64,000 nt of DNA. Origin: Pycnococcus provasolii (taxonomy: Eukaryota; Chlorophyta; Pseudoscourfieldiophyceae; Pseudoscourfieldiales; Pycnococcaceae). The stretch lies in the NCBI GenBank assembly GCA_938743325.2, contig OW568865.1, positions 248,001 through 312,000 on the forward strand. Reading direction: 5' to 3'. Every line of letters begins with the position of its first letter. Position 1 is the stretch's first letter. Both the position numbers and the translations under genes were made by a program. Positions 9,435 through 20,601 of the stretch are shown piece by piece. The notes under the pieces were generated by a model, which was given only the letters and a program-made list of their open reading frames with translations, was not told the origin of the DNA and did no database searches.

Positions 9435-12400
9435 TCATTTTGCTCCACCTCCACCTCCTCTTCCCACTCCTCGACCGCCTCCTCTGCTGCTGCGCGCAGC
9501 GCTGAAGGCGGCGCTCAAATCTGCAGCCGGGTGCGTGTGCGTCATGCCCAGGCTTCCAGCCGGACTATGGCGTGTGCGTGACCCGCTCGCAAAGTCCTGT
9601 CCCATTGTCGGTGCCGACGATTCTGCTCGGAGCATGCCACCTGAAGCCGTGGTTGGCAACGTGTAGTATGGAGCAGCAAGAGATCGAGCCGCCTCCCCAA
9701 TCTGCTCCTCGCTCTGCGCACGGTATTGCTCCAAGAGACCCGTGAGACGTTCTTCCCACTCAGAAACCGCGCGCTGGTGACGAAGCAGGGAATCCGATAG
9801 CTCGAACATGGCGTGATTGGCGGCGGATCGCGCCGACGGCGTTGTTGCCAGGCTGCTATTTTCACCACTCCACTCCTCGAGCCTCAAGGCGAGTGCCTCG
9901 GTCGTCGCCTCGAGGCTTAGTATGTCTTGTTGCAGCGCAGACATGCGCTCGCGCACGCCACGCCTAAACTCGTACTTCTCGAGTGGCGATCCCGTAGCCG
10001 CGTTTCGGTCGAATAAATCGCCAAGGCGCTGCAGTCGGCCAGCGCCTGATCGTATCGCGCGACGCGTTGACGTAATGAGAGCTGCCATCGACGCGTACGA
10101 CGGAACCTTGGCACTGCCATGCCCCGCTGATGTGGACGCCACCGGAGTGGCAGCGGCGCCTGAGCGCAATTCGTCGTGTCGCTGCAATGCGGATGGTGTC
10201 GCGAGCGCGCTAGCGAGCTTCTCTTCTCGAGCAGCGAGGCTTGCCTCACGCTTCATGAGCGCCTTTGCAAGATTTTCGAGTTCCTTTCCCTTGTTACGGT
10301 GCTCGTTCTCATTCTCGGCTTGGCGCTCGTTTAATGCTCGTCGGTCTCTCTCGAGATCAGCACGATCTCGGTCGACATTCATCCTCAGCTCGCGTGACTT
10401 CTGCTCGACATCAGCGGCGCTCGCTATCATGCGGTCCGCCGCATCCGTGCGACGTTTCAAGTCAGCCTCAGCCTGCAAAGCAGCATTTTTGCGATGCTCG
10501 AAGCCAGCTTCCTCGCTCGAATACTCTGCAATTCTCGCCTTTGCGTCGCGTTCCATCGCTGAAATTGACTCCTCGCGAGCATCCAAATTTAAAAGTTTGC
10601 GTTCGCACTCCTGCCTTCGCGCCTCCATCTCAGCTTCTTGTCGTACACGAGCCTGATCTCTTTCCTGCTGGATGGCATTTTGCGTCTTGAGGCGCTCCTC
10701 CAAAACTGCAACTGCAGCCTCCTTCTCGGACAAGCGATTGCGCAGGGCATCTAGCTGAGATTTCAGCTCTTCAGACGTGCTCAATTCCTTATTCTGCAAT
10801 GCCCTTACTTCCATTTCGCGATCCTTGACTTCCTTCCTTCGTACCTCCAGTTCCTCCCGTGCACGAGATAGAGCAGAATGGCCTTGTTCAATGTCAGTCA
10901 ACGCCTTCGCCTTCGCCTCCTCAAATTCTCTGCGCTCACGCTCAACCTCCTCCTCCCGTCGCATTAAGATCGACTCGCGGCTTCGCAACGTCGACTGCAC
11001 GGCATTCAACTGTCCCGATTCGCTTTCGATCGAGCGCTCGCGTTGATCGATTTGGCTCACCTTCGATTCGACGTCACGAAGAGCTCGCTCTGCGTCGTCA
11101 ACTTGCTTTCTCAGGTCGGCAAGTCTCGCCTCAACCAGAGACGTTTCAGCTCGTGCACGCTCGAGCTCGCCTCGCTGAGCAGAAAGACCAGCCTCGCCTT
11201 CGCTAAGTTTCGACATGCACTCATTCATCTCGCGCTCACGACGAGCAATCTCTGCCACTCGCGCTTCTATGCTAGCAGATTGACGCTCCACCTCTCGGCG
11301 TCGCGCATCGAGCGAAGCACTCTGCTCCGCCGCCGCAGCAGCGGCATCGCGCGCAGCTGCTTCGCGGCGGGCTGCCGTCTCCTCCCGAGATTTTGCCTCG
11401 TCCATGCGGCGTTTTGCTTCCGCAGCCTCCCTCCTTGCCTCCGAAGCACCCTCCCGGGCGGCAGCCTCAGCCTGCTCGATTTCGTACATTTTCCGCTCAC
11501 GAGTTGCGATATTTGCCTCGCGTCGGTCGAGCTGCTCACGCTCGCGCTGAAGCTCTCCCTGCCGGGTTGCATTCTGTGCCTGTCCAGCCTCAAGCATGCG
11601 CTGCTTGGACGTCAAATCGCCCTCGCGCATCTCGAGACTTGACTCGATCGTGGAAATGCGCAATTCTTTCTCTCCCAGCTCCTTCGCTTTGTGCTTTACG
11701 TCCTGCATCATGGTCTCTGCCGAGCGCTTTAGTTCCTCGTACTGGGAAATGCGCTGCTCGATTTGCTCAGAGGTGGTCTGCAGGGAGTCCAGTTTTGCCT
11801 TCGCAAGCTCACTACTTTTCAACTTTTCTCGCATAGTGGCCTCGACTTCCTCAAGGGTTTTCTCGATCTTGCGCTGCTCCTCAAGCTTCGCCGCTACGCG
11901 GATCTCAATCTCCCTCAGCCTTCCCTCGCCATCCTTGCTTACGCTCTCGAACGTGCTCTTTGCGTGTTCCTCGCGACTTGCTATCTCTATCTCGCGACGG
12001 CTCAGTGCAGCCTCACGCTCTGCGAATGCCGCGCGTTCTTGCTGAAATTGCCGCGATGCATCCGCCAAGCTCTGCTCCTTCGCGGCAACCTTCGCCTGAA
12101 GTGCACTGGATTCTTCGCTTTGCTTCTCCTTCTGCCGAGAGATCGTCGCCTCGACAGCCTTTTCGAGATCCTTTTATTAAGTGCGTGTGCGTGTGTGCGT
12201 GCATTGATTTAGTTAGTGCTCGTTCTAGTACGCACCACAGGTGGTCTAGAGGGAGTCTTCTTACCTTCAGTTTGGACATTCGTGTATCAAGGTCTTTCTG
12301 CCGAGAGTCAAAATCGGCCTGCGCCTTCTCGATGGCTGCCTGATCCTTAGCCAATTGTTTTTCGCGAATCTCGACAGCCGACACCAGCTCAGCCTCCTTC

Positions 12401-15400
12401 GTCGATAGCTTTTCAGTCTCGGCCGCACGTGCTTTCTCCGCCTCCTTCTCGCGGCGAGCGAGAGATTTCTCGCGATCTTCAAGGGCTAGTACACGCGCTT
12501 TTAGCTCTCGACTCTGCTCGTCTAGCTTTTCTGCTTCTTGTAGTTTTTCCTCTGCCCGCTTGTGTTCTTTCTGCATCTTTGCCTTGCTTTCAGCGAGCTA
12601 AATATGTGTGCGTGTGTGTGCGTGTGCGTGCGTGCGCGTGAGCACATTTGTGCGTGTGTGGGCGTGTTAAGGCTTGTGAGCATTCTCGTCTATGAATCTA
12701 TCTATATATTACTGAGGTAATAAGCGCGCGCCTACAGAATATTCGCAACGCACTGTTGATACCTCGAGGAGAGCGAGCGACTGAGGTCACAGCACGTTGC
12801 GAACATTCAAAGGCGCGCGCTTATACCTCAGTTTTCACTCGCTCTCCTCGATTCGAGAGCATCGTATACCTTCATAGCTGCCGCCGAAGACTCGCGGCGA
12901 TGGCGTTCAAGCTCTGCCGCAGATTCGCGGCGTTGGCGTTCAAGCTCCTCTTTGCCCTCCTGGAGACGCCGCTCTATATTCTCGAGCTCCTTTGACTTGA
13001 GCGATAGCTGCAACTGCACCTCGTGCACGCGATCCTCCGCCTTGCGTAGCTCGACGCGCGAATCCTTCTCAGCCTTCGCGACCAGCTCCTTTTGCGTTTT
13101 CAATTCAGCATTCTGCTCGCGAAGCCAGACTCTATTCTTCTCAGCCTCATCGCGCGCACGTGCGAGCTCTTCTTGCACCCTCTTCTGATCAGCGGTGAGT
13201 TGTGCTTTGAGCTTACTTGCCTCAGATTGAGCAATCTCAGCCTTATGCTGCGATTCAGCGAACTTTTTCTTTTCTTCGCCCAACGCATTCGCATCTGCGC
13301 GGATTGCGTCCTCTTTCTGCGACAGCTTCTCCGATTTTGTCGTGAGTAGTTGCTTGCTGGACTTGAGCTCCTCCATAAGCCTTGCTTTCTCCTCTCGAAG
13401 TGCAAGCTGCAGCTCCTCTAGGCGACGGCGCTCATCCCGCGCATTCTTCTCCGCCAGCTGCGTCTCCGCTTTCAAGTGCTCCTCAGCCTCACGAGAAGAT
13501 TTCTCTTTCTCCTCGAGCGCTTCCCGCGCAACTTTGATCTTGTCAAGCTCCGCGCGATGTGCTCGCCTCTCATCCTGCAGCTGTTGCTCCATTTCAGCGG
13601 CAATCTTTATCTTGCTCTCGGCTTCGCGGCGCTTCTCCTCCATGTCGTGCACGCGAGCCTCGTGAGTACTCATTTCTACTCGCGCACGTTCGAGCTCAAG
13701 CTTGCACGCCTCGGCTTTTTGAATAGTCTCCACCGCACTCGCTAGCTTCGCCTCCGCTTCCCGCGCGCGGCGCTCCGCAGTCTCGACGTCACTGTGCACC
13801 ATTTGCTTCTCCCGCACGAGTTCGGTTCGCGTGCGCTCAATTTCATTCTTCATTGTATGCACCTCCGCCTCCTTGATTGCGATCTGTCCCTCTCGCTTTG
13901 CAATGTCAGTCTCGCAGTGCGCCTCCTTGCGTGCAATCTCAGCTTCCGCTGTAGCCTGTCGACGAAGAAGCTCGCGCTCGCGCTCGTCGGTCACCTTCTC
14001 ACGTGTGATGATTTCCCCTTCCCGTTCGCGGAGGCTCGCCAACGCTGACACTTGCGTAGCCATCTGATTTTTGACCTCCTCGCGCTCACGCTTAATGGCC
14101 TCCATCTCGATGCGGCAACGCTCTTCCTTGGTCTGCGCATCTGCCATTGCTCCATTGGCGCCCAGTGTCTTTTCGTGCGCCTTCGCCTCGCGCTCGCGTA
14201 AGGCTCTTTGGATCTCCTCAATCGCCGCATTTCGCTTCGCAAGGTCTTGTTCCAGTGAGGCGATGTCCCTCTCGCGCTTGTCAAGAGTCGCGGATTGAGC
14301 CTTGACATCTTCCATAGCCTGTCGCGCCTCCTCCTGTCTCTGAGCAACGTCCTGTTCAGTACTCTTCGCCTTCCTTAGCACCGCCTTTGCCTTTTCACTC
14401 TCCTCCGCCGAAGCTTCCTCGATTTTCTTACGCTCCATTTGTAGTGCGTTCCGGCTTTCCTCGATTTCATGGAAGGAATCCTCCAAGTCTGCACGTTCAT
14501 CCATTAGCCGTTGGTGCTCCAACTGCAACTTTGTCGCCCAAGTCTGCACGGCAGTCTCACGCTCGTACAAAGCCGCCCGTCGAGACATCAAATCTTGTGC
14601 CAGATTTTTCATCTCCTGTCCCCCCTCACTAGAGTCGGAGGTTGATGGAGATGGCGACATTGGTGGAACCATGGCGTGTCTTGGCACGCTGTTCTGCACC
14701 ACCTCCTCGAGAGACACGATTGCGCTGGAATCGTCTAGCATGCTGGCACTCGACTCCGCCTGTCTTCTTCGACCGCCGCCGCCGCCGCTAGCTCGCTGAC
14801 TCGCGCTCAACTTGACCTGCTTCCACAGTTCCTTAAGCCGTGCTTCCTTCTGCTCGAGCGCTTGCTCCGATGCAGCGAACGATGCCAGTGCGGCTTTGAT
14901 GTCTTCCATCATGGCCTTGTTGTGTGTCGCAACCTTCGTGTTGTTATCAGCCACCCCCTTGAGAGCCGCGCCTTCCTCGGCAATTTTTCTACCTTGTTCC
15001 TTCAGCTTTTTCTCCTCGGCCGACTTGTGCTCCTCCCAAGCTGCAGCAGCCTTCAGTTTTTCCTCGCTCTCCTGCTCTCTTGTCTCCACGTATGCGAGAC
15101 GACTTTCCATCGATGCTATGCGCGCCTCGGCATCACGCGCCTTCTTTTCTGCATCCACAACACTCGTTTTTGCCATCTTCTGGATTTCTGTCACCTGCTC
15201 CTCCTTCTCTGACAGCTCCTTGAGCTTCCTTGCAACATCGTCCTCACGCTCCTTCACGTCTCTTTCTTGGTTGCGGCACTTTCGTATCGCTTCCTTTGAA
15301 GTCTGCTCGAGTTTTTGCGCCTTCTCAAGCGCCTCATCCGCCTCCTTTTGCTTCGCAGTGAGTGAGCTCTTGTCTGCATCAATCGAAGCTTCCACCTCGC

Positions 15401-17501
15401 GCAGCTGAGCCTCGTATCTCTTCAGCTTCTCGGACCTTTCCTTGAGCATTTCGAGCTCGCGCTTCGTCGCCCCAACAGACTCCTCCACCTCCGTCGATCT
15501 TGCACGAAGGAACTCCTCCTTCGAAGCGTATCGAACACGCTCCGATTCCTCCATGTTTTTCACCTCCCGCTCCTTCGCGTCAATCTCACGCTCTTTTGCC
15601 TCGAAGCGAGCCGTCCACTGCTGCATGACGAGCTCTCGTTCCTCTAGCTGCCGCTTCATCTCAGCCTCGAGCTGCTGCTTGTAGACGTTCAGCCGCTCCT
15701 CGTGCTCGACAAGCGACTGCGCTTTCACCTGCAGCGAATTCCGCTCGGCAAGCACCTCGTTCGCGCCTTGCGCTGCATCCTGCGCAAGCGACTCCACCTG
15801 CTTCTCGCGTTCGTCGAGCGACGCTTCACGCTCCAGCATGCGCGTCTCCTCAGCCTGCACATCGTTCGATCGGCGCGACAGATCCTGTTCCTGCTGCGCC
15901 TTTTCGTGTTCCCAAGCCTGCCGCGCAAGCTTGGCGTCGTTGAGCTCTTGTTGAGCCTCGTCTCGCGAGAGCCTCGCGCGATCCAGCGCTTCCTGCTCCT
16001 TTCGAATCGCCATGTTACGACGCTCCTCCACCGCCTCGCGCTCCTTCTCCTCCGACTCGCGCCAGCGCTCGCGCTCTCGTGCCAGCGCCGCGATCTCAGC
16101 CATTGCCTGGTCAAATTGCTGGCGCACCGCCTCCACCTCGCTGCGGCCCTGCTTCACCGCCCGATCTGCCGCTGCTCGTGCCTCCGCGGCATCCGCCTTG
16201 AGGCGTGCCACCTCGGATGTGAGCGATATTCGCTTCTTCTCAAGGTCCACGAGCTCGTCGCGTCGGGTGTCGCACTCCGCGTCAGCCGTCTGCCGTGACT
16301 CCTCCGCTTTGCGCAGCTCGGCTTCGCTGAGCTCCACGGCGCTCTCAAGGTCGCGCATCTCCGAGATGGCTGATCGCTTGTCGTTCTCTAGCTCGGCGCG
16401 CCGTCTCGCCGCCTCCTCCTCCCAAACGCGTTCTCTCTCCTTGAGGACCACCTCCCTCTCCTTGATCCTGTGGAGGGACGACTCGGCATCTGCCCGGTCC
16501 TTCTCCGCTCGTGCCAACGAATCCTTGCTTCGTGCCGCCTCGCGCTTCGCCGCCTCCATCACCGCCTCCGCCTCTGACGTGATCGACGCGGCGCGTCGCT
16601 CCGCCTCCGCCGTGGCCGCCGCGGCACGCCTCTCCGCTTCGGCAGCTGCCTGAGAGCGCTGCTCGATAGCCTTCTCGCGCTCGTCGAGCGCCATCTCGTG
16701 CCGCTTCGCCGCCGCCATCTTAGCATCTGCCTCGATCTGCAAATCTTGCGCCTCCTTGCCTCTCGCGAAGACGTCGGAAAGCCTCGCCTCTGCATCCTTA
16801 ACGCGTGCAAGAGCGCGCGCCGCCGCGGCATCCGCGTCCTCGCGCTTTCTCTCGCTGTCCTCCTTCTCGCGCGTTGCGGCGCTAGCCTCGGTGCGCGCAT
16901 TCGCGGCTGTCTTCTTTGCGTGGTCGCACTCCTCCGCTGACTCTGCGGCAGCCTTGCGCGCCGACTCGACGCGGTGTTGCCACTGCTCCACCTCCGCCTT
17001 CAGCGCGTCGATCTGCGTCAGCACCTCGAGCCGACTCTGCTCGACAGGTCTCAGAAGGTCCTCAGCCGCACGGGAGAATGCGTCGTGTGGCACCAGTGTT
17101 GTCGTTGGTGGTTGTGGTGGTGGCTGTGGAGTTGGGCTCGTCACCCAAGTCGCGTTTGTTGTCGTGAAGGCGGGCGTTGGCGCGGCGGCCGCAAAGCTTG
17201 GCGCGAACACGGGTGCGCGCGCCATGGCTGCCACGCTGTCTGACGACGGCGACTGCACGTGTCTTGCCCTCGCAATGGTTGCGGCCCGTTTCTGCAGGTC
17301 AGCGGATGCGACGTGAACCCGCGACGCGCGCGCCTCAAATCTGTCAATGGACGCCTCGATGTCCGCGAGTGCGCGCGACGCCTGTGACTGCCTCACCTGC
17401 GCCGGCGACAGGTTTCCCGTCACCACTTCATCCGCGAAGGCGACGCGGCGCCCACTTGTCGTAGTATTGTGAGACTGAGACTGAGACGACTGCCCCACCA
17501 T
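9435..17501 (-). CDS. Giant coiled-coil protein, three exons
   Basis: I assemble one gene: exon 1 17501-12870, exon 2 12597-12265, exon 3 12170-9435, giving about 2566 aa. Both introns are GT-AG and both junctions are phase 0 (exon 1 ends ...AAAMK, exon 2 starts LAESKAKMQ and ends ...SKLK, exon 3 starts DLEKAVEAT), so the heptad pattern runs through. Without splicing each piece ends soon after its donor. The start is the ATG at 17501 (MVGQSSQSQ). A ~150-residue Ser/Pro head precedes almost uninterrupted Glu/Lys/Arg/Ala coiled coil; a non-coil linker with poly-Gly lies near 14620-14790, and the C terminus (9435-10200) is less coiled and ends in Gly/Arg. Likely a structural or tethering protein (centrosome, Golgi, basal body or nuclear-matrix type). 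Coiled-coil composition prevents naming a family. Confidence 0.8.
12171..12264 (-). other. Intron 2 of the giant coiled-coil gene (94 nt)
   Basis: On the minus strand the donor is AAG/GTAAGAAG at 12265/12264 and the acceptor is TAATAAAAG/GATCTC at 12171/12170. Phase 0 on both sides. The intron contains a short run of alternating CA/CG dinucleotides. Confidence 0.85.
12598..12869 (-). other. Intron 1 of the giant coiled-coil gene (272 nt) with long hairpin
   Basis: Donor ATGAAG/GTATAC at 12870/12869 and acceptor CATATTTAG/CTCGCT at 12598/12597 on the minus strand, phase 0. It contains an imperfect inverted repeat with arms 12711-12750 and 12795-12832 (both include GCGCGCGC and the ACTGAGGTA end) and a CA/CG-rich stretch at 12605-12665. 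Confidence 0.85.
12711..12832. repeat. Imperfect inverted repeat inside an intron
   Basis: The left arm (40 nt, beginning ACTGAGGTAATAAGCGCGCG) is nearly the reverse complement of the right arm (38 nt, ending CGCGCGCTTATACCTCAGT). The spacer carries GAGGAGAGCGAG, whose complement CTCGCTCTCCTC recurs at 12838-12849. It could be a small non-autonomous inverted-repeat element or an intron hairpin. Confidence 0.75.
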
Positions 17502-18244
17502 TATGACGAAGAACGGCCAAGGGGTGTGCCAGTACTGTACTACTCACGGCCAACTTAATGTAAGGAGCTGTACCTGTACCTGTACTGTACTGTACTGTAC
17601 TGTACTGAGTGAGTGAGGCACCTTACAAGTTACAAGTTACTTAAGTTAAGTTGAGAATTGTTGAGAATTGTTGCCGGGGGGGAACGGACCTTGTTGCGTG
17701 CCTGTCGCTTTGTGGATCCCGTTGGTATTCTCGGCCTCGCGGGGGGGAATCGAGCTGGATCCCTCCCTTTCAAAACACACAACAAGCTCGACCTATGTAT
17801 GAGCTATGAGCTATGACAGCTCGACCTAACCCTTCGACCTATTACCGAGTTCGTCCCTTCGGCCTACGATAGTGTGCCTTGCTGCCTGGTGCCGGGATTA
17901 AATGTTTTAATAATTTAACAATGGACCCGGCCTTGCATTCCTTCCTTCCTTTCATGGAATCAGGAAGGAATTAATGGAATGGAATGATGTCACGGTCCTC
18001 ACCCTAAGTAGTTCTACTGCTATTGTATGTATTGTTCCCTTTGGCTTTGGACGAAATCTTACACTCCCACGGCAGCACGGCAGCACGGGAGGGATGGGGC
18101 GATGGGCCTTCCCAAACTGTAGTAAGTTACTACTGGATTCTCCCGTTCCAACATAGTAGGAGAACAGCTCCCCTTCAGCGTGCGTGGTGGCCGGCCGAGT
18201 GCCGACCTGGCACTTTCCCCCCGCCCAACTCAGCACATCCCATC
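17502..18244. other. Intergenic region with simple repeats
   Basis: 743 bases between divergent genes. It holds five TGTAC units (17581-17605) preceded by TGTACC variants, short duplicated phrases (AAGTTAC, GAGAATTGTT), and otherwise unstructured sequence. No ATG-started coding region with a credible product was found. Confidence 0.6.
17569..17605. repeat. (TGTAC)n microsatellite
   Basis: Two TGTACC units followed by five perfect TGTAC units. Lies about 70 bp upstream of the giant coiled-coil gene's ATG. Confidence 0.9.
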
Positions 18245-18592
18245 ATGGCGTACAACGGCTTCACGCAAAACGATATCGCGGCGTTCCACCACGACTGCGA
18301 GTACACGGGCTCGCACGTCCGCGCGAATACCATCACCGCAATATCCACGCAGTGCATCGCGCGAGACATGTCCAGGCTCGTCGCCGCGACGAACCTCGAG
18401 GAGCGCGCCGTGCGCGCCGACGCCGCTGCGGCGCGCATTCACGAGCTCGAGGGCGAGCTGAGGGCGGCGAAGGCAATAGCGGCGGACTCGGGCGGCGCGG
18501 AGCACGTCTCGCTGCTGCGTGAGATCCGTGACGAACTCAAGGCGTACCGCAACGACAAGACGAAGCAGCAGTGCGGCTGCAGCGTGCAGTGA
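18245..18592 (+). CDS. Small coiled-coil protein with C-terminal CaaX box
   Basis: 115 aa from the ATG at 18245 (MAYNGFTQNDIAAFHHDCEY). The frame is open upstream but has no earlier ATG. The middle is Ala/Arg/Glu-rich and predicted helical (EERAVRADAAAARIHELEGE), followed by LLREIRDELKAYRND. The last six residues are CGCSVQ: CSVQ fits a farnesylation CaaX motif, and the Cys two residues upstream could be palmitoylated, as in some Ras-type tails. This suggests a small peripheral membrane protein. There is no recognisable enzyme domain. Codon use and lack of interruptions support a real gene, but no family was recognised. Confidence 0.6.
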   Translation: MAYNGFTQNDIAAFHHDCEYTGSHVRANTITAISTQCIARDMSRLVAATNLEERAVRADAAAARIHELEGELRAAKAIAADSGGAEHVSLLREIRDELKAYRNDKTKQQCGCSVQ

Positions 18593-18956
18593 GCAGTGAG
18601 AGCATACTTCACAATGACGCACTTCTGTGACGGCGTTCCTCAGTCGAGAGCAGGTTGTCCCTCCGTCCAGGACAACAAGAAGAAAGTGACCTTAAGACGA
18701 CTACTTAAGTAGGTAGCAACTAAGAGTGGTTGTCTATTACACGAGGAAAAGGGTCGACGTCACCGGGGTCCCGAAGGTAGTGTCGGGGTTTGGTATGGTG
18801 TCGGGGTTTAAGGGTGTGGGGGAGTTTGGAGATGCCGGTTCCATCTACGGGATTTCCACCTCATTCTACACTTTTGGTTTATTTTCACGTCGTCACTCGT
18901 TTTTGACGTTCGTGCTTACTAAGAGTTGTGGAGTTCTTTAGTAGTAGTTACAAAGC
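18593..18956. other. Intergenic region, no gene seen
   Basis: 364 bases between convergent genes. G/T-rich on the + strand with repeated GTGTCGGGGTTT (about 18780-18810). A 71-codon open stretch here has no recognisable features and is not called. Confidence 0.5.
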
Positions 18957-19235
18957 TCAGTCGACGAGAACGTCGGGCCCGTTCGATGCGGCGTCGCGCT
19001 CGGCGCGACGCGCCTCGAGTACTTTGTTTTGAGACATGAGCATGTACGCGGAGAACACCTGAAGGCCGACGAAACCAAGCAGCAGCGGGCTGTACTCGTA
19101 GATCGTCTCCCAGTCGCCGAGGAAGCGAGGTGCAAGGTACATGACGGCAGCAACTGCACTCACTGACGCGGCAATCACGGTCATCGCCATGCGAACGGCC
19201 GGATTCTCGTACCACGCCGGAGGCGCCGGCGTCAA
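18957..19235 (-). CDS. Small two-span membrane protein, 5' end unresolved
   Basis: The open frame reads up to 92 residues ending SNGPDVLVD and contains two hydrophobic spans, AMTVIAASVSAVAAVMYLAP and YSPLLLGFVGLQVFSAYMLM, then a charged tail (ARRAERDAAS). There is no ATG at the 5' end in this frame: upstream lies TAA, and the ATG at 19248 is in another frame. Either translation begins at the internal Met (about 19190, giving ~77 aa and starting directly in the first span), or a short 5' exon joins through an AG in the purine-rich stretch near 19240. A thylakoid or mitochondrial small subunit would fit the size, but no family was recognised. Confidence 0.5.
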   Translation of the reverse strand: MTPAPPAWYENPAVRMAMTVIAASVSAVAAVMYLAPRFLGDWETIYEYSPLLLGFVGLQVFSAYMLMSQNKVLEARRAERDAASNGPDVLVD

Positions 19236-19740
19236 CCCCTCCCTCCATTAGTGAGGCCAGGTAAGGTAAGGTCGAGCTTGACCACCTGTTTCTTGGGACA
19301 CCGATCTCCGAATGGGGGGCCTACGCGGTCAGCCGGTAGAGATGTGGTGTCCCCTGTTAATTTTAGATTTTAAGGTTAGTTGGCACCTACCTTTCCGAGA
19401 AACCGGGGTCCCCTCCCCAGGCTAGGCTCCAAGCACTAAGCAGCAGCCTGATCACCTCCCCTCCCCCTCCACCTGGTGTTGCTAACCTTAAAATCGTATG
19501 TAGTCGGACCCACTCCACTCGCGAGTCCTCCTCGGGCAGTCGGGAACGAACGAAGGGTCCCACAAAAGGAGTCTAGTCGACGTGGAAAGAGAACCTACTG
19601 TGCTACTGTGTTGTATTGTATTGAGGTGTGTCGCCGCCCCTTCCCTTCCGCGTCACCTCTCCCTCCTGTTCTCCCTTTCCGCCTTTCCCCCCGCCCTTCA
19701 TCAGCGTTCCCACTAAAAGAAAGAAAGAAAGAAAGAAAGT
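19236..19740. other. Intergenic region upstream of the ACT gene
   Basis: 505 bases. Contains GGTAAGGTAAGG (about 19260), pyrimidine-rich tracts (19640-19700) and (GAAA)n at about 19721-19740 ending at the next start codon. It may hold a missing first exon for the minus-strand membrane protein. Confidence 0.45.
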
Positions 19741-20601
19741 ATGATGACTTCACTGTCTCACTGCCGCGCGGTCACCCATATGTCGGCTCATCTCTCATAT
19801 GTGAGGTCTCAGAGGTGCTTCAAGTCGTGCCTGAAGGCGGACGCGTCGCACGCGCGGTTCGCGGCGCTTCGTCGTGTAACCGCGTCGGCGTCCAGCGCGT
19901 CGGCGCCGAACGCGGAAACCATCAACAGTCTGACAGACCCCAACCCCGAGGTCATCATAGACAACATGGCTGATCCCGGCGCGACCATCGTCACCGTGAG
20001 GTTCGGAAACTACCTCGAAGACTTGGTGGACACGTGCTCAGCTCTGCGTGCTCTCAACTTGAACGTCGTGCGTGCGAAGCTGTGCGACGAGACGAACAGG
20101 AACACGTTCTACATCACCAACTTGGCTGACGGAGAGAAAGTCACCAAGGCGGATAAACTCGAGGAGATTCGCATGACGATTCTGACGAACATGATGGAGT
20201 TCCACCCTGAGTCGAAGGAGAAACTCATCTTGGGCGTCGCGCACATGCCCAAGGCGTCGACCGTTCTGGAGAGCATGGAGCAGAGCCCGCTCGGACCGCG
20301 CCCAAGCAGCCTCATTCCCACGAAAATTTCGTGCAAGGAGCACCCGAGCGGGTCGCGCACGGAGCTTACCGTGGAGACGACAGATAGACCTGGACTGCTG
20401 ACGGATATCGTCAAGTTGCTGAAGGATATCAGCGTGAACGTCATGAGCGCGGAGATTGACACCGTCGGGCTCATGGCGCACGACGTTCTGTACGTGAGCT
20501 ACCACGGCGCGGCGCTCGACGACAACATGACGGCGCTCGTCACGAACGTCTTGCAGTATTATTTGAGCAAGATGGAAGTGAGCAGGGAGGAGAGCTATTA
20601 G
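19741..20601 (+). CDS. Plastid-type double ACT-domain protein (ACR11/ACR12-like)
   Basis: 286 aa. The first ~55 residues are rich in Ser, Arg and Ala with few acids (MMTSLSHCRAVTHMSAHLSY), as expected for a chloroplast transit peptide. Two ACT modules follow: ATIVTVRFGNYLEDLVDTCS... (~residue 80-150) and TELTVETTDRPGLLTDIVKL... (~205-275), the second with the classic DRPGLL turn. The size and two-ACT arrangement match the plastid ACR11/ACR12 group of land plants. ACR11 is reported to bind plastid glutamine synthetase; whether that holds here is unknown. The protein has no catalytic domain and is probably an amino-acid-sensing regulator in the stroma. Confidence 0.85.
   Translation: MMTSLSHCRAVTHMSAHLSYVRSQRCFKSCLKADASHARFAALRRVTASASSASAPNAETINSLTDPNPEVIIDNMADPGATIVTVRFGNYLEDLVDTCSALRALNLNVVRAKLCDETNRNTFYITNLADGEKVTKADKLEEIRMTILTNMMEFHPESKEKLILGVAHMPKASTVLESMEQSPLGPRPSSLIPTKISCKEHPSGSRTELTVETTDRPGLLTDIVKLLKDISVNVMSAEIDTVGLMAHDVLYVSYHGAALDDNMTALVTNVLQYYLSKMEVSREESY

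Noticed and set aside
17502-18244. Possible tRNA or small RNA gene in intergenic gaps
   Set aside because: I looked for T-loop (GTTCRANNC) and box A motifs with a foldable cloverleaf in the larger gaps and found none; a covariance-model scan would be decisive.
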